From: an uncultured bacterium
Lineage (GTDB): Bacteria; Bacteroidota; Bacteroidia; Chitinophagales; CAIODY01
Length of the DNA: 55,620 nt
Direction of reading: 5' to 3'
Assembly (NCBI GenBank): GCA_903857255.1
Contig: CAIODY010000015.1
Coordinates: 1 to 55,620, forward strand
Part shown: positions 18,384 through 28,900 of the stretch, piece by piece
Layout of the letters: each line of letters starts with the position of its first letter
How positions within the stretch are numbered: the stretch's first letter is position 1
Notes under the pieces: generated by a model
Seen by the model: the letters and a program-made list of their open reading frames with translations, nothing else
What the model was told of the DNA's origin: nothing
Databases searched by the model: none
Program-made: the position numbers and the translations under genes

Positions 18384-20282
18384 TTAACGAATTAATGTAA
18401 CATTACCATTGATAAATTTGTATTGATTATCTCCTAAATCGCGATAGCCAATAATGTAAACATATACGCCAGAGTTTTGCTGAACGCCTCGATAAGTGCC
18501 ATCCCAGCCTTCTAAATAATCAGATGTTTTGAAAACCATTTCGCCCCAACGGTTAAATATTTTCATGCTAAATTCATTGATAGGTAAGCCATCTTTTGAA
18601 GAAACTTTAAACACATCATTTTTTGTATTTCCATCAGGCGTAAAAGTATTGGATGCCATGATGTAAACATTTTTATACTTCACACAAACCACTACTGTAT
18701 CAACTGATGGGCATGAAGTAGTATCACGAACACTATAAGTAACTTGATTTAATGGCGAAGCTAAAACGGTATCGCCAGTTGTGGGGCTTAAGCCAGTTGT
18801 GGGACTCCAAGTGATTAAGCCATGCCCGTGTGCATACAATTGCACTGAATAACCTGCATAAATGCACGTATCATGCGAAAGAATTTTTGGCGCTGGTAAA
18901 ATTACAATTGGCTTGGTTAAACTACTTGAACCATATTGATTGGTAACAACTAATTTAATAGAATCGAGTCCAGCATTTTGATAACAAATATTGCTTGGGT
19001 TAAATTTTGTTGACGTAGCTGAATCAGCACCATAAAAATACCATTTGCTGGTGAAAGGTGCTTCGGTGCTATTGTTCGTTACATAAGTGCAAGTGCCTTG
19101 GCAAATACTTCCCCATGAATCGAACAATGCAGTTGGTGGGAGGCAACGCAAAACAACTAAGTGTTTTGTGTAGGTTGAATGTCCATTTGCACTTTGAATA
19201 GTCAAGGTAACAGTAGCTGGACCGGAAGTGTTGAATTGTGTTGTTGGATTAATAGCTGTACTTGTATCATAAGGTGTTGAAGCAGGAAAAAATGTCCAAC
19301 TTCTTATTGAACTGGTAGTGTTGGAAGATGAATCGGTAAATAAAATTGGTTGATTCATACAAACCGTATCAGAAGCTGTTTTGAAATAAGCAGTTGGTGG
19401 GCTGCAATTTTGAACAGTAATAGTGGTTGACCATGGTGCACTTGGTCCGCAATAATTGCTTGCGATTAATGTAACTGTATAAGTGCCTGGTGTTGCAAAA
19501 GAATCAACCGGATTTTGAAGATTACTTACATGACCATTGTGTCCGAAATTCCAACTCCAACTGGTTGGTGCATAAATGCTATTGTCAGCAAAAGTTACAG
19601 GAACATTATTACATGGGTTAGAAGTATTTGGTGTAAAGCTTGCAACTGGCGGTGGTGTAAGGTTTACATGATAAGTTGCCGTGTTTGAACCACAAGCATT
19701 TGAAACAGCCAATGTAACTGTTGATGCAATGGTAAACGTATCTTTCACAACGCCCGATGATGTAGAAAGCGATGGTGTTCCTGAACCAAAATTCCAACTA
19801 TAATTTGAAATCAAACCATTGCTCGAAGCTGAACTAAAACTGATGGATGAATCTTTACAAATAGTAGTTGGCGTTGCGCTAATGATAGCGGTTGGCTGCC
19901 CTGGTGCAATGTAAATTGTTTTGGTGGCTGTGTTCAAACTTCCGCCTGCACCATTAGTTGTGTTAAGCGTAACAACAACTGCTTGCATCACAATTGTTGA
20001 GTTACTAAATATCACTATTGGATTTTGTGATGCAGAATTAGCAGGCGTTGCTGTAACATTCACATTTGACGTACTGTTAAAATTCCAACTCCAAATTGTC
20101 GGACTATTTTTGCTGGTATCAGTAAAAGTCACATTAACACCAGCGCAAAAAGTGTCTTTAACATAAGGCGAAAGTGGTGCTACTGTAAAACCTGAAACGG
20201 GCACTTGTGCATTTGCTGAAGAAAAATTCATCAATAAACCTATCAACACAAAGGATGCTAACCCAAAATATTTTCGTTGCAT
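18384..20282 (-). CDS. PKD-domain surface protein with T9SS type B (CHU_C, gliding-motility) C-terminal domain
   Basis: A 632-residue exported protein. The signal peptide ends near residue 25 (SSANAQ). About five PKD-like domains follow over residues 26-465, each with a phrase like SWNFGxxx and GTYTVTLxASN, then an Ig-like segment near 470-535. The last 95 residues (NTFTPDGNTKNDVFKV ... IFNRWGEMVFKT ... WDGTYRG ... GVYVYIIGYRD) match the CHU_C domain that serves as the type B sorting signal. It is transcribed just ahead of the PorP/SprF gene, which probably assists its export. PKD domains suggest adhesion or a structural surface role. Confidence 0.93.
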   Translation of the reverse strand: MQRKYFGLASFVLIGLLMNFSSANAQVPVSGFTVAPLSPYVKDTFCAGVNVTFTDTSKNSPTIWSWNFNSTSNVNVTATPANSASQNPIVIFSNSTIVMQAVVVTLNTTNGAGGSLNTATKTIYIAPGQPTAIISATPTTICKDSSISFSSASSNGLISNYSWNFGSGTPSLSTSSGVVKDTFTIASTVTLAVSNACGSNTATYHVNLTPPPVASFTPNTSNPCNNVPVTFADNSIYAPTSWSWNFGHNGHVSNLQNPVDSFATPGTYTVTLIASNYCGPSAPWSTTITVQNCSPPTAYFKTASDTVCMNQPILFTDSSSNTTSSIRSWTFFPASTPYDTSTAINPTTQFNTSGPATVTLTIQSANGHSTYTKHLVVLRCLPPTALFDSWGSICQGTCTYVTNNSTEAPFTSKWYFYGADSATSTKFNPSNICYQNAGLDSIKLVVTNQYGSSSLTKPIVILPAPKILSHDTCIYAGYSVQLYAHGHGLITWSPTTGLSPTTGDTVLASPLNQVTYSVRDTTSCPSVDTVVVCVKYKNVYIMASNTFTPDGNTKNDVFKVSSKDGLPINEFSMKIFNRWGEMVFKTSDYLEGWDGTYRGVQQNSGVYVYIIGYRDLGDNQYKFINGNVTLIR

Positions 20283-20468
20283 AATTTTTTTAAAAGTTAG
20301 ATTTCAAAAATTAAGGTAAAGGAAATTTATTTTCAATTTGTCAAAATTAAAAACTTTGAGTGGGTTTATCAATTATTTTTTGAACAAAATTGTTGTGGGC
20401 TGTAGCCAATTGAGTTATCAGCAGCAAGAAACTAATCACCACCAACTATTTTTATTCTCCATCATTGG

Positions 20469-20502
20469 TTTGTGGTAATTCAAATTTTAGTGCTTACCTT
20501 TG
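20469..20502 (+). promoter_or_regulatory. Predicted promoter for ndk
   Basis: TTTG at 20469-20472 and TACCTTTG at 20495-20502, 22 bases apart; the start codon is 26 bp downstream. Confidence 0.65.
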
Positions 20503-20527
20503 CGCCTCGAAAAAAACAAAAAATATT

Positions 20528-20947
20528 ATGACTGGCAACAGAACTTTTACAATGATTAAACCCGATGCTACAAAAAGAAATTATACGGGTGCTATTTTAG
20601 AACAAATATGCAATGCAGGATTTCGCATTGTAGCCATGAAACAAACAAAATTGAGCAGTGAAAAAGCTGGTGAATTTTATGCCATTCACAAAGAACGTCC
20701 ATTTTATGGTGAATTAGTTGAGTTCATGAGCAGTGGCGAAATTGTAGCTGCTATTTTAGAAAAAGAAAATGCGGTAGAAAGCTTCAGAACCTTGATTGGT
20801 GCTACTAATCCAGCTAACGCAGCCGAAGGAACTATTCGCAAACGCTTTGCACAATCAATTGGTGAAAACGCTATTCATGGTAGCGATTCAGATGAAAATG
20901 CAACTATCGAAGGCAATTTTTTCTTTAGTGGTTTAGAAAAATTTTAA
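20528..20947 (+). CDS. ndk: Nucleoside-diphosphate kinase
   Basis: A 139-residue enzyme that moves the gamma phosphate from ATP to other nucleoside diphosphates. The start at 20528 ([18 protein letters not shown]) matches family length; an earlier in-frame Met at 20465 would lie upstream of the promoter. The active-site phrase is NAIHGSDS with the phospho-accepting His, and [18 protein letters not shown] is the nucleotide-binding region. Monocistronic, with its own promoter and terminator. Confidence 0.97.
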   Translation: MTGNRTFTMIKPDATKRNYTGAILEQICNAGFRIVAMKQTKLSSEKAGEFYAIHKERPFYGELVEFMSSGEIVAAILEKENAVESFRTLIGATNPANAAEGTIRKRFAQSIGENAIHGSDSDENATIEGNFFFSGLEKF

Positions 20948-20962
20948 TCCGATTTAACTTCA

Positions 20963-20999
20963 TAAAAAAAGCAAGAACAATCATGTTCTTGCTTTTTTT
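20963..20999 (+). terminator. Rho-independent terminator after ndk
   Basis: GCAAGAACA/TGTTCTTGC stem, four-base loop, flanked by seven A and seven T; also usable by the convergent E2 gene. Confidence 0.88.
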
Positions 21000-21018
21000 G
21001 TTTACAATATTTGTAGAA

Positions 21019-22239
21019 TTAAATCAACATCATAGCTGGGTTTTCTAAATTTTCTTTCAAGGTTTTTAAGAAACCCGAAGCGATAGAACCATCCACAACA
21101 CGGTGGTCAGAGCTTAATGTCATTTTCATTACATGACCAATTTTGATTTCACCATTGTCAACAATGGGTGTTTCTTTTATTTTACCAACTGCTAAAATAC
21201 AAGCATCAGGCGGATTGATAATGGCAGTGAAATTTTCTACATCAAACATGCCCATATTGCTGATAGTAAAAGTATTGCCTTGCATTTCGGCAGGTTGAAT
21301 TTTTTTTGATTTTGCTTTTTCAACAAATTGCTTGGCTTCCACACTAATTTGCGAAATAGATTTTTGGTCGGCAAATTTTATAACAGGCACCACCAAGCCT
21401 TCCTCCATACCCACTGCCATGCCGATATGAATGTGATGATTGTAACGGATTTTATCGCCCAACCAACTGCTATTTACTTTTGGATGCTTGCGAATAGCTG
21501 ATGCTACTGCTTTTATCATCAAATCATTAAAAGAGAATTTAATACCAGCATCTGCTGCCTTTGCTCTGAAAGCCATAGCCGAAGCCATGTTGGCTTCAAT
21601 GGTTACAAAGAAATGTGGTGCAGTAAAATTGCTTTCGCTCAATCTACGAGCAATTGTTTTTCGCATTTGCGATAAGGTAACTTCTTCAAAACTTTCTACG
21701 CCAGCAACAACAGGAGCAGCCGCAACAGTTGATGTAGCTGGTGTTTCAGCAGCACTTATATTTTCTACATCACGTTTCACAATTCTACCATTATCAGCCG
21801 AACCTTTGATATTATGCAAGTCAATGCCTTTTTCAGCCGCAATTGCTTTAGCTAATGGCGATGCTTTGATGCGTTCATCACTCGAGCTTGGTGCAGCAGG
21901 TTGTGTGCTTTGAGCAACAACAGCTTCGGTTTTTATTTCTTCTTGAGCAGCCGCAGGAGCAGTTGTTGGTGCGGCATTTAATAAAGCTGCATAATCTTCG
22001 CCTGCTGCACCTACAATAGCCAATACGCCATTTACCGCAACCGCTTTACCTGCTTCAACACCAATGTATAACAGCGTTCCATCGTTATAGCTTTCTAATT
22101 CCATGGTGGCTTTATCGGTTTCTACCTCTGCCATCAAATCACCACTTTTCACTTTATCGCCCACTTTTTTATGCCAAGCTACAATCACACCTTCGGTCAT
22201 TGTATCACTCATTCGGGGCATTAAAATTATTTCAGCCAT
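21019..22239 (-). CDS. Dihydrolipoamide acetyltransferase (E2), pyruvate dehydrogenase type
   Basis: A 406-residue E2 subunit of a 2-oxoacid dehydrogenase complex. One lipoyl domain occupies residues 1-75, with the lipoylated lysine K43 in ETDKATMELES. An Ala/Pro/Thr linker is followed by the E1/E3-binding domain (KASPLAKAIAAEKGIDLHNI, about 123-160), another linker, and the catalytic domain ending DHRVVDG with the active His near 379. Its start MAEIILMPRMSDTMTEG is the pyruvate-dehydrogenase type. E1 and E3 genes are not adjacent in view. The minus strand carries TACATTTG at 22265-22272, a possible -7 element, but no matching -33. Confidence 0.9.
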   Translation of the reverse strand: MAEIILMPRMSDTMTEGVIVAWHKKVGDKVKSGDLMAEVETDKATMELESYNDGTLLYIGVEAGKAVAVNGVLAIVGAAGEDYAALLNAAPTTAPAAAQEEIKTEAVVAQSTQPAAPSSSDERIKASPLAKAIAAEKGIDLHNIKGSADNGRIVKRDVENISAAETPATSTVAAAPVVAGVESFEEVTLSQMRKTIARRLSESNFTAPHFFVTIEANMASAMAFRAKAADAGIKFSFNDLMIKAVASAIRKHPKVNSSWLGDKIRYNHHIHIGMAVGMEEGLVVPVIKFADQKSISQISVEAKQFVEKAKSKKIQPAEMQGNTFTISNMGMFDVENFTAIINPPDACILAVGKIKETPIVDNGEIKIGHVMKMTLSSDHRVVDGSIASGFLKTLKENLENPAMMLI

Positions 22240-22349
22240 GTTGTTAGTTTAAAATTTTGAATTGCAAATGTATAAAAAAGATAGAACGCAGCGATAGCAG
22301 ATTGGTGTGAATTTTTAACGCATGGTTGTTGGAGTAAATTTCAGCCATC

Positions 22350-22805
22350 ATGGGTGTTTGTTCAACAACCACTATAATCCAGTTGACAGAAAATAAGCTA
22401 AGCCAACCGCTAAAGCCTTCAACACCTTTTATCACCCCTAGGTCAAATTCAGTTGGCAAAGAACAAAATAAGCTAATGGCTGAACTATATGTTCACTGTG
22501 TTCAACTGCTCGTTGAAAATGCCGATGATTATTGCGCCTCTCCTACCCCCAACTTTGAAAGTGTTAAACATGATTTTGAAGATTTGATTCAACATCCTCA
22601 AAGTGTTGAACCCGACTTTGAAGATTTAGTTCAACACCTTCAAAGTGTTGAACATGACTTTGAAAGGTTGGTTCAAATGCTTCAAAGTGTGGAACCCGAC
22701 TTTGAAGATTTAGTTCAACACCTTCAAAGTGCTGAACCCGACTTTGAAAGCTTGGTTCAAATGCTTCAAAGTGTTGAACATAACTTTGAAGATTTCGTTC
22801 AATAA
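22350..22805 (+). CDS. Tandem 14-residue repeat protein, unknown function
   Basis: An open frame of 151 codons whose last 80 residues are six copies of a 14-residue unit of the form SVEPDFEDLVQHLQ, with variants at a few positions only. The unit is amphipathic and could form a helical or coiled-coil array. No signal peptide or membrane segment. The start is uncertain: ATGs at 22350 and 22476 are both possible, and neither has a clear promoter. The repeat is 42 bp (a multiple of three), so the frame could be open by chance. The rest of the 700-bp gap, 22240-22349 and 22806-22940, shows nothing else. Confidence 0.4.
   Translation: MGVCSTTTIIQLTENKLSQPLKPSTPFITPRSNSVGKEQNKLMAELYVHCVQLLVENADDYCASPTPNFESVKHDFEDLIQHPQSVEPDFEDLVQHLQSVEHDFERLVQMLQSVEPDFEDLVQHLQSAEPDFESLVQMLQSVEHNFEDFVQ
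22560..22802 (+). repeat. 42-bp tandem repeat, about 5.8 copies, with internal hairpins
   Basis: Each unit reads roughly AGTGTTGAACCCGACTTTGA then AGATTTAGTTCAACACCTTC. Inside each junction TTCAACAC pairs with GTGTTGAA (for example 22630-22637 with 22645-22652). Copies differ mainly at the third codon of the unit and at the DL/ML positions. Confidence 0.85.
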
Positions 22806-22940
22806 CTTAGCCGTGGTTCGTATCACCACAAAACACCAAGCATGTCGGTTAGTGATGCTATCAACCGAGGCAAAAATTTTAATTCATAACGCCTCATTAT
22901 TTCCAAAACATTTGTATATTCGCTATACCAAAAACACGCC

Positions 22941-25900
22941 ATGCGCCGAAAACCATTGTATTTACAGGCTTTTAGCAGTATAAAGTTTGGCGAACCTTTA
23001 AGGTTCGCCAAACTTCGGTTCGCATTGCTGCTGCCGCTTTTCCTTTTATTGTCGGTGGGCGCAAAGGCGCAAATACAATGGTTTGAAGTGGGTTGCTTAA
23101 ATGGATTAGCTGCTAATCAAACTATTCAAAGCATTTGTCAGGATGGAACGGGAAATATTTATGCAGCTGGATTTTTTTGGAACTCAAGTGGAAACTGTTA
23201 TGTCGCTAAATGGAATGGAACTACATGGAGTGAATTGGGTGGTTTAAATGGATTGGCAGCTAATGACGAAATATATTCTATTTGCAGTGATGCTTCGGGT
23301 AATATTTATGCAGCTGGATTCTTTACGAATGTATGGAACAACAGGTATGTAGCCGTATGGAATCATTCAACAAATACATGGAGCGAATTAGGTGGCTTAA
23401 ATGGTTTAGCAGCTAACCAAGTAATTAATAGCATTTGTAGCGATGCAGCAGGAAACATCTATGCCGCTGGAGATTTTACAAATGGATTAAGTCAATTTAG
23501 TGGGAATAGGTATGTAGCCAAATGGGATGGTTTTTCGTGGAGCGAAGTAGGAGGTTTAAATGGATTATCGGCAAATGGCACTATGTTTAGTGTTTATAGC
23601 GATGCTGCTGGCAATATCTATACTGCTGGGCGGTTTCAAAATGCAAGTGGTAAAGAATATGTGGCTAAATATAATGGCACAAGTTGGAGCGAATTAGGCG
23701 GCTTAAATGGTTTAGCAGCCAACTATGAAATATACACCATTTGCAGTGATGCATTGGGAAATGTGTATACTGCTGGCGAGTTTACTAATGGTAGTAGTTA
23801 CACTAATGGAAGTTTTTATGTGGCTAAATATAATGGCACATCATGGAGCGAATTAGGCGGCTATAATGCTTTGGGCGCAAATGGTTGGATTCAAAGTATA
23901 TCTTGTGATGTAGCAGGTAATATTTATGCAGCAGGTCATTTTGCTGGTTCAAGTGGTAATTATGTCGCTAAATATAATGGTATATCTTGGAGTGGTTGGA
24001 ATAGTCCAAACCAATTTAACTGGGATATCCTTGCTATATCTATTAATGCATCAGGCAATATATTTATAGGTGGAGCTTTTACTAATTCGAGTGCCAAACG
24101 TTATGTAGCTGAATATGGCGTTTGTTCAGCCTCTTATTCCTCACAAAACCAATCTGCCTGCACTTCTTACTTCTTCAACAATCACACTTTAACATCAAAC
24201 GGCACTTACTACGACACCCTTATCAACTATCATTGTTGCGATTCTATTATTACTTTGCACTTAACTATTACTACCAGCCAAACCACCTACTCCCAAAGCA
24301 TTTCAGCAGGGCAAAGTTATTTGTTTCATGGGCATAGCCTTACTACTGCTGGCACTTATTATGATACGCTCACCAATTACTTAGGCTGCGATAGCTTTAT
24401 AACGCTGCATTTGCAGGTGTATAATTGCACACCAAGTTGGGGTGAAGTGGGTGGGGTGAATGCGTTGGGGGCGAATAATCCAATTAGCTGCATTTGTAGT
24501 GATGCAACTGGGAATATTTATGCTGCTGGTGGTTTTACTAATGGTTTAACATACCCAAATGGTAAGCGATTCGTTGCTAAATGGAATGGCATAATTTGGA
24601 GCGAAGTTGGCGGATTAAACGGACTTTCAGCAAATAGTTATATTTATTCCATTTGTACCGATGCCTCTGGGAATGTATATGCTGCTGGTGATTTTACAAA
24701 TGCCAGTGGCAAATATTATGTAGCTAAATGGAATGGCTCTACTTGGAGTGAATTGGGTGGTTTAAATGCATTAGCTGCGAATAGTCATATTATTAGCATT
24801 TGCGCCGATGTCACTGGAAATATTTATGCAGCAGGTAATTTTTTCAATTCAAGCGGTAAATGGTATGTTGCCAAATGGAATGGTTCTACATGGAGTGAAT
24901 TAGGTGGTTTAAATGCATTAGCTGCAAACAACACAATTGATTGTATATGCAGTGATGCATTTGGTAACATTTATGCTGGGGGCAATTTTACAAATTCGGC
25001 TGGGAGGGAATATGTTGCCAAATGGAATGGTTCTACATGGAGTGAATTAGGTGGTTTAAATGCTTTGGCTGCTGGTAGCAATATTAATAGCCTTTGCACC
25101 GATGCCGCAGGCAATATTTATGCTGCTGGTGATTTTTCGAATTTAAGCAACAAATGTTATGTAGCGAAATATAATGGCTCGGTTTGGAGTGAATTAGGTG
25201 GCGTCAATGCTTTAGCTGCTAATGCTCCTATATATTCTATTTATTGTGATGTAGCAGGAAACATTTATGCCGCAGGCAATTTTTTCAATGCAAGTGCGAA
25301 CAATTATGTAGCTAAATGGAATGGAATAGCTTGGAGTGAGTTAGGTGGTTTAAATGCTTTAGCTGCTAATCATACAATTAATAGTATTAGTGTAGATGGT
25401 GCTGGTAATATTTATGCTGGTGGTAGCTTTTCTAATGGCGGTTTTTATTCTTCGGGTAAAAATTATGTTGCTCAATTTGGATGTGTAAAAACCTTTCACA
25501 CCATCACCCAAACTGCTTGTCCACCCTACACTTTCAACAATCATCAATTCACAGCCAGTGGTACTTACTACGATACTTTGGTCAATTATCATGGTGCTGA
25601 TTCGATAGTTACTTTGCATCTAACTGTTCAACCACTTTACCATGGACTTACTGCTCAAACGCTTACGCCTTGGATGAATTATACTTGGCATAATACCACT
25701 TATTATGGCGGTGCAGCATCGGGTAATTATTTGTATATAGATACTTTCAAAAACTATTTGGGTTGTGATTCCTTAATTGATTCGTTGATTATTACACAAG
25801 TAAATTGTACACAACTCAATGCTGTTGGGCAATTAGTAATTGGTTCAACGAGCAATATCTGCACTGGTAATTCTTACTTGCCTTTTATGACAGATGGTTA

Positions 25901-28900
25901 TGTGAATTTGAATGGCAGTTTGAATAGTTGGTCAGGCACTGTGCAAGGCAATACTTCAACAGGTGGCACTTCTCCTTTGTATCCATTTAGTAATAGTATC
26001 ACAACGCCTATTTACATTGATACCAATTGGGTGTCAGTTACTATTACCACCACAGGTTATGATTACTATTGCCAGAGTTATTTAGTACAAGGTCAGTCAA
26101 TCCAAATAGTTGAACCTGTTTATAAAACTCCCGTGCTTCCAACCTTGGCAACAGCAAGTGTTTGCGCAGGCAAAGGAGTTGTTATCGGCACAACTTTGAG
26201 CAATAATTATTCTTATTCATGGACTCCAACTGCGACTTTAATTAATAATTTAACTCCAACGCCAACAGCTTCACCTACAAGCAATACAACTTACACAGTA
26301 GTAGCCATAGGCAATGGAGGTTGCAGTTCTTCAACCACACAAGTTGTAAAAGTTGCTACACAAACTTCACAATCATCTTACTCAGCCAGCATTTCCGCAG
26401 GTCAAACGTATTTATTCAAAGGCAATAATTTAAGCACCGCAGGCACTTATTACGATACGCTCACCAATTATTTAGGCTGCGATAGCTTTATTACGCTGCA
26501 TTTGCTGGTACATAATTGTACAGCATCATGGAGTGTTTTAGGTTATGGATTTCAAGGGCTTTCTGGGGTTGGTTCTGTCTGCACTGATGTTGCAGGAAAT
26601 ATTTATGCAGCTGGTCAATTTACTAATTCAAATGGAAAACAATATGTGGCTAAATGGAATGGAACAAGTTGGAGTGAATTAGGTGGATTAAATGGATTAG
26701 GGGCTAATAATATTATTTATAGTATTTGCTCTGATGCAACTGGGAATATTTATGCAGCTGGTACTTTTACTAATTCCAGTGGTAATGAATATGTGGCAAA
26801 ATTCAATGGAACAATTTGGAGCGAATTAGGTGGGTTAAATGGGTTGGCTGTACATAATGTCATTAGTAGTATTTGCGCTGATGCAATAGGAAATGTATAT
26901 GCAGCTGGTTGGTTCACCAATTTAAGTGGAAACAGATATGTTGCAAAATTTAATGGTACAACATGGAGCGAATTAGGCGGATTAAACGGATTACATGCAA
27001 ACGACCAAATCAATAGCATTTTTTGTGATGCAAATGGGATTGTATATGCTGCTGGTAAATTTTCTAATTTTAATGGGAAGCAATATGTAGCTCAATTTAA
27101 TGGTGCCAATTGGAATGAATTGGGAGGTATAAATAGTTTGAGTGCCAACTCTGATATTAACAGCATTTGCCATGATTGGGCAGGGAATATTTATGCAGCA
27201 GGCGAATTTACAAATGGTACAAATTATCTTTCAGGGAATAAATATGTCGCCAAATATAATGGAGTAAGTTGGAGCGAATTAGGAGGCTTGAATGGATTAG
27301 CTGCCAACGATTGGATTTATTCAATTTGCAGTGATGCTACAGGAAATATTTACGCCGCAGGAAGATTTACTAACTCCGGCAACAATAAATATGTAGCAGA
27401 GTGGAACGGTATTAATTGGAATGAATTAGGTGGATTAAATAGCATCAGTGTTAATGCTCCAATTCTAAATATATGCAGTGATGCTTCTGGCTGTGTTTAT
27501 GCTGGTGGATGGTTCACAAATGCATATAGCGAATGCTATGTTACTAAATTTGGTAGTTGTTTTCCTGCGTACAATATCATCAATAAAAAGCTTTGTTATC
27601 CTTCTACTTATTCTTTTCGTAATCAAACCCTTGCTGTTAGCGGAACATACTATGATACGTTAACCAATTATCACTATGCAGATTCTATTATCATTTTGCA
27701 TTTGGCTTTTAATACAGCAAGCAGTTCATCCATTACTCAAACCATTTGCAGCAATCAAACCTATCAAGTGGGCAGCCATAGCTACAATGCTGCAGGCACT
27801 TATTACGATACCGTTACCAATTATGTCGGCTGCGATAGCTTTGTAACGCTGCATTTAAGCATTAAACCCATTAGCAACAGCAGCATCACCGCCAGCATTT
27901 GTGCTAACCAAACTTATACCTTACCCAAAGGCAATATAGTCAGCATTGCAGGCACTTATAAAGACACCTTAAGCAACTACTTGGGTTGCGATTCCATTAT
28001 CACTACCCAATTAAGCATCAAGCCCATCAGCAATAACACCATTAACCACAGCATTTGTAGTTATCAGTCTTACACCTTTCATAGTCATGCGTTAAACAGC
28101 AGCGGCACTTATTATGATACCCTCACCAACTATGTGGGCTGCGATAGCATAATTACACTGCATCTCACCGTATTGCCCGACAGTGTACAAGTGCAACAAA
28201 ACCTGTGTGCTGGCAGCATTTACAACTTTAATGGAACGAACATCAGCACCGCAGGCACTTACCGTGATACACTGCATAATCAACTCGGTTGTGATAGTAT
28301 TGTAGTGCTGAAAGTGATTGGGGTAAGCACTTCATCAGCTAATCTTTCGCCCAATATATGTAGCAATCAATCTTATATAGTAGGCTTGCACACTTACAAC
28401 ACAGCAGGCACTTACTACGATACCCTGCAAAACTATGTGGGCTGCGATTCTTTCATTGTTACTCAATTAAACATTAAGCCTGTCAGCACTCATAGTTTCA
28501 ATAAAACCATTTGCAAAAACAATCCTTACACCTTCCATCATCAAAGCTTAGATAGCACAGGCACTTATTACGATACCCTGCAAAACTATGTGGGTTGTGA
28601 TAGTTTTATCACCTTGCATTTAACAGTGAAACCAATCAGCAGCAGCAGTTTCAGTCAGACTATTTGCGCCAATCATCCTTATACATTCAATGGTCATGCA
28701 CTAAATAGCAGCGGCACTTATTACGATACCTTGCAAAACTATTTGCTTTGCGATTCTATTATCACTTTGCATTTAACAGCGAAGCCCATCAGCAACTATA
28801 ACTTCAACCAAAGCATTTGCAGCAATCAGCATTATTTATTTAATGGTCATTCGCTGAACACCGCTGGTACTTATTATGATACACTCGTTAATTATCATGG

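Noticed and set aside
22560-22802. Possible CRISPR array at the regular repeats.
   Set aside because: Units are contiguous 42-bp copies with no unique spacers, and no cas gene is near.
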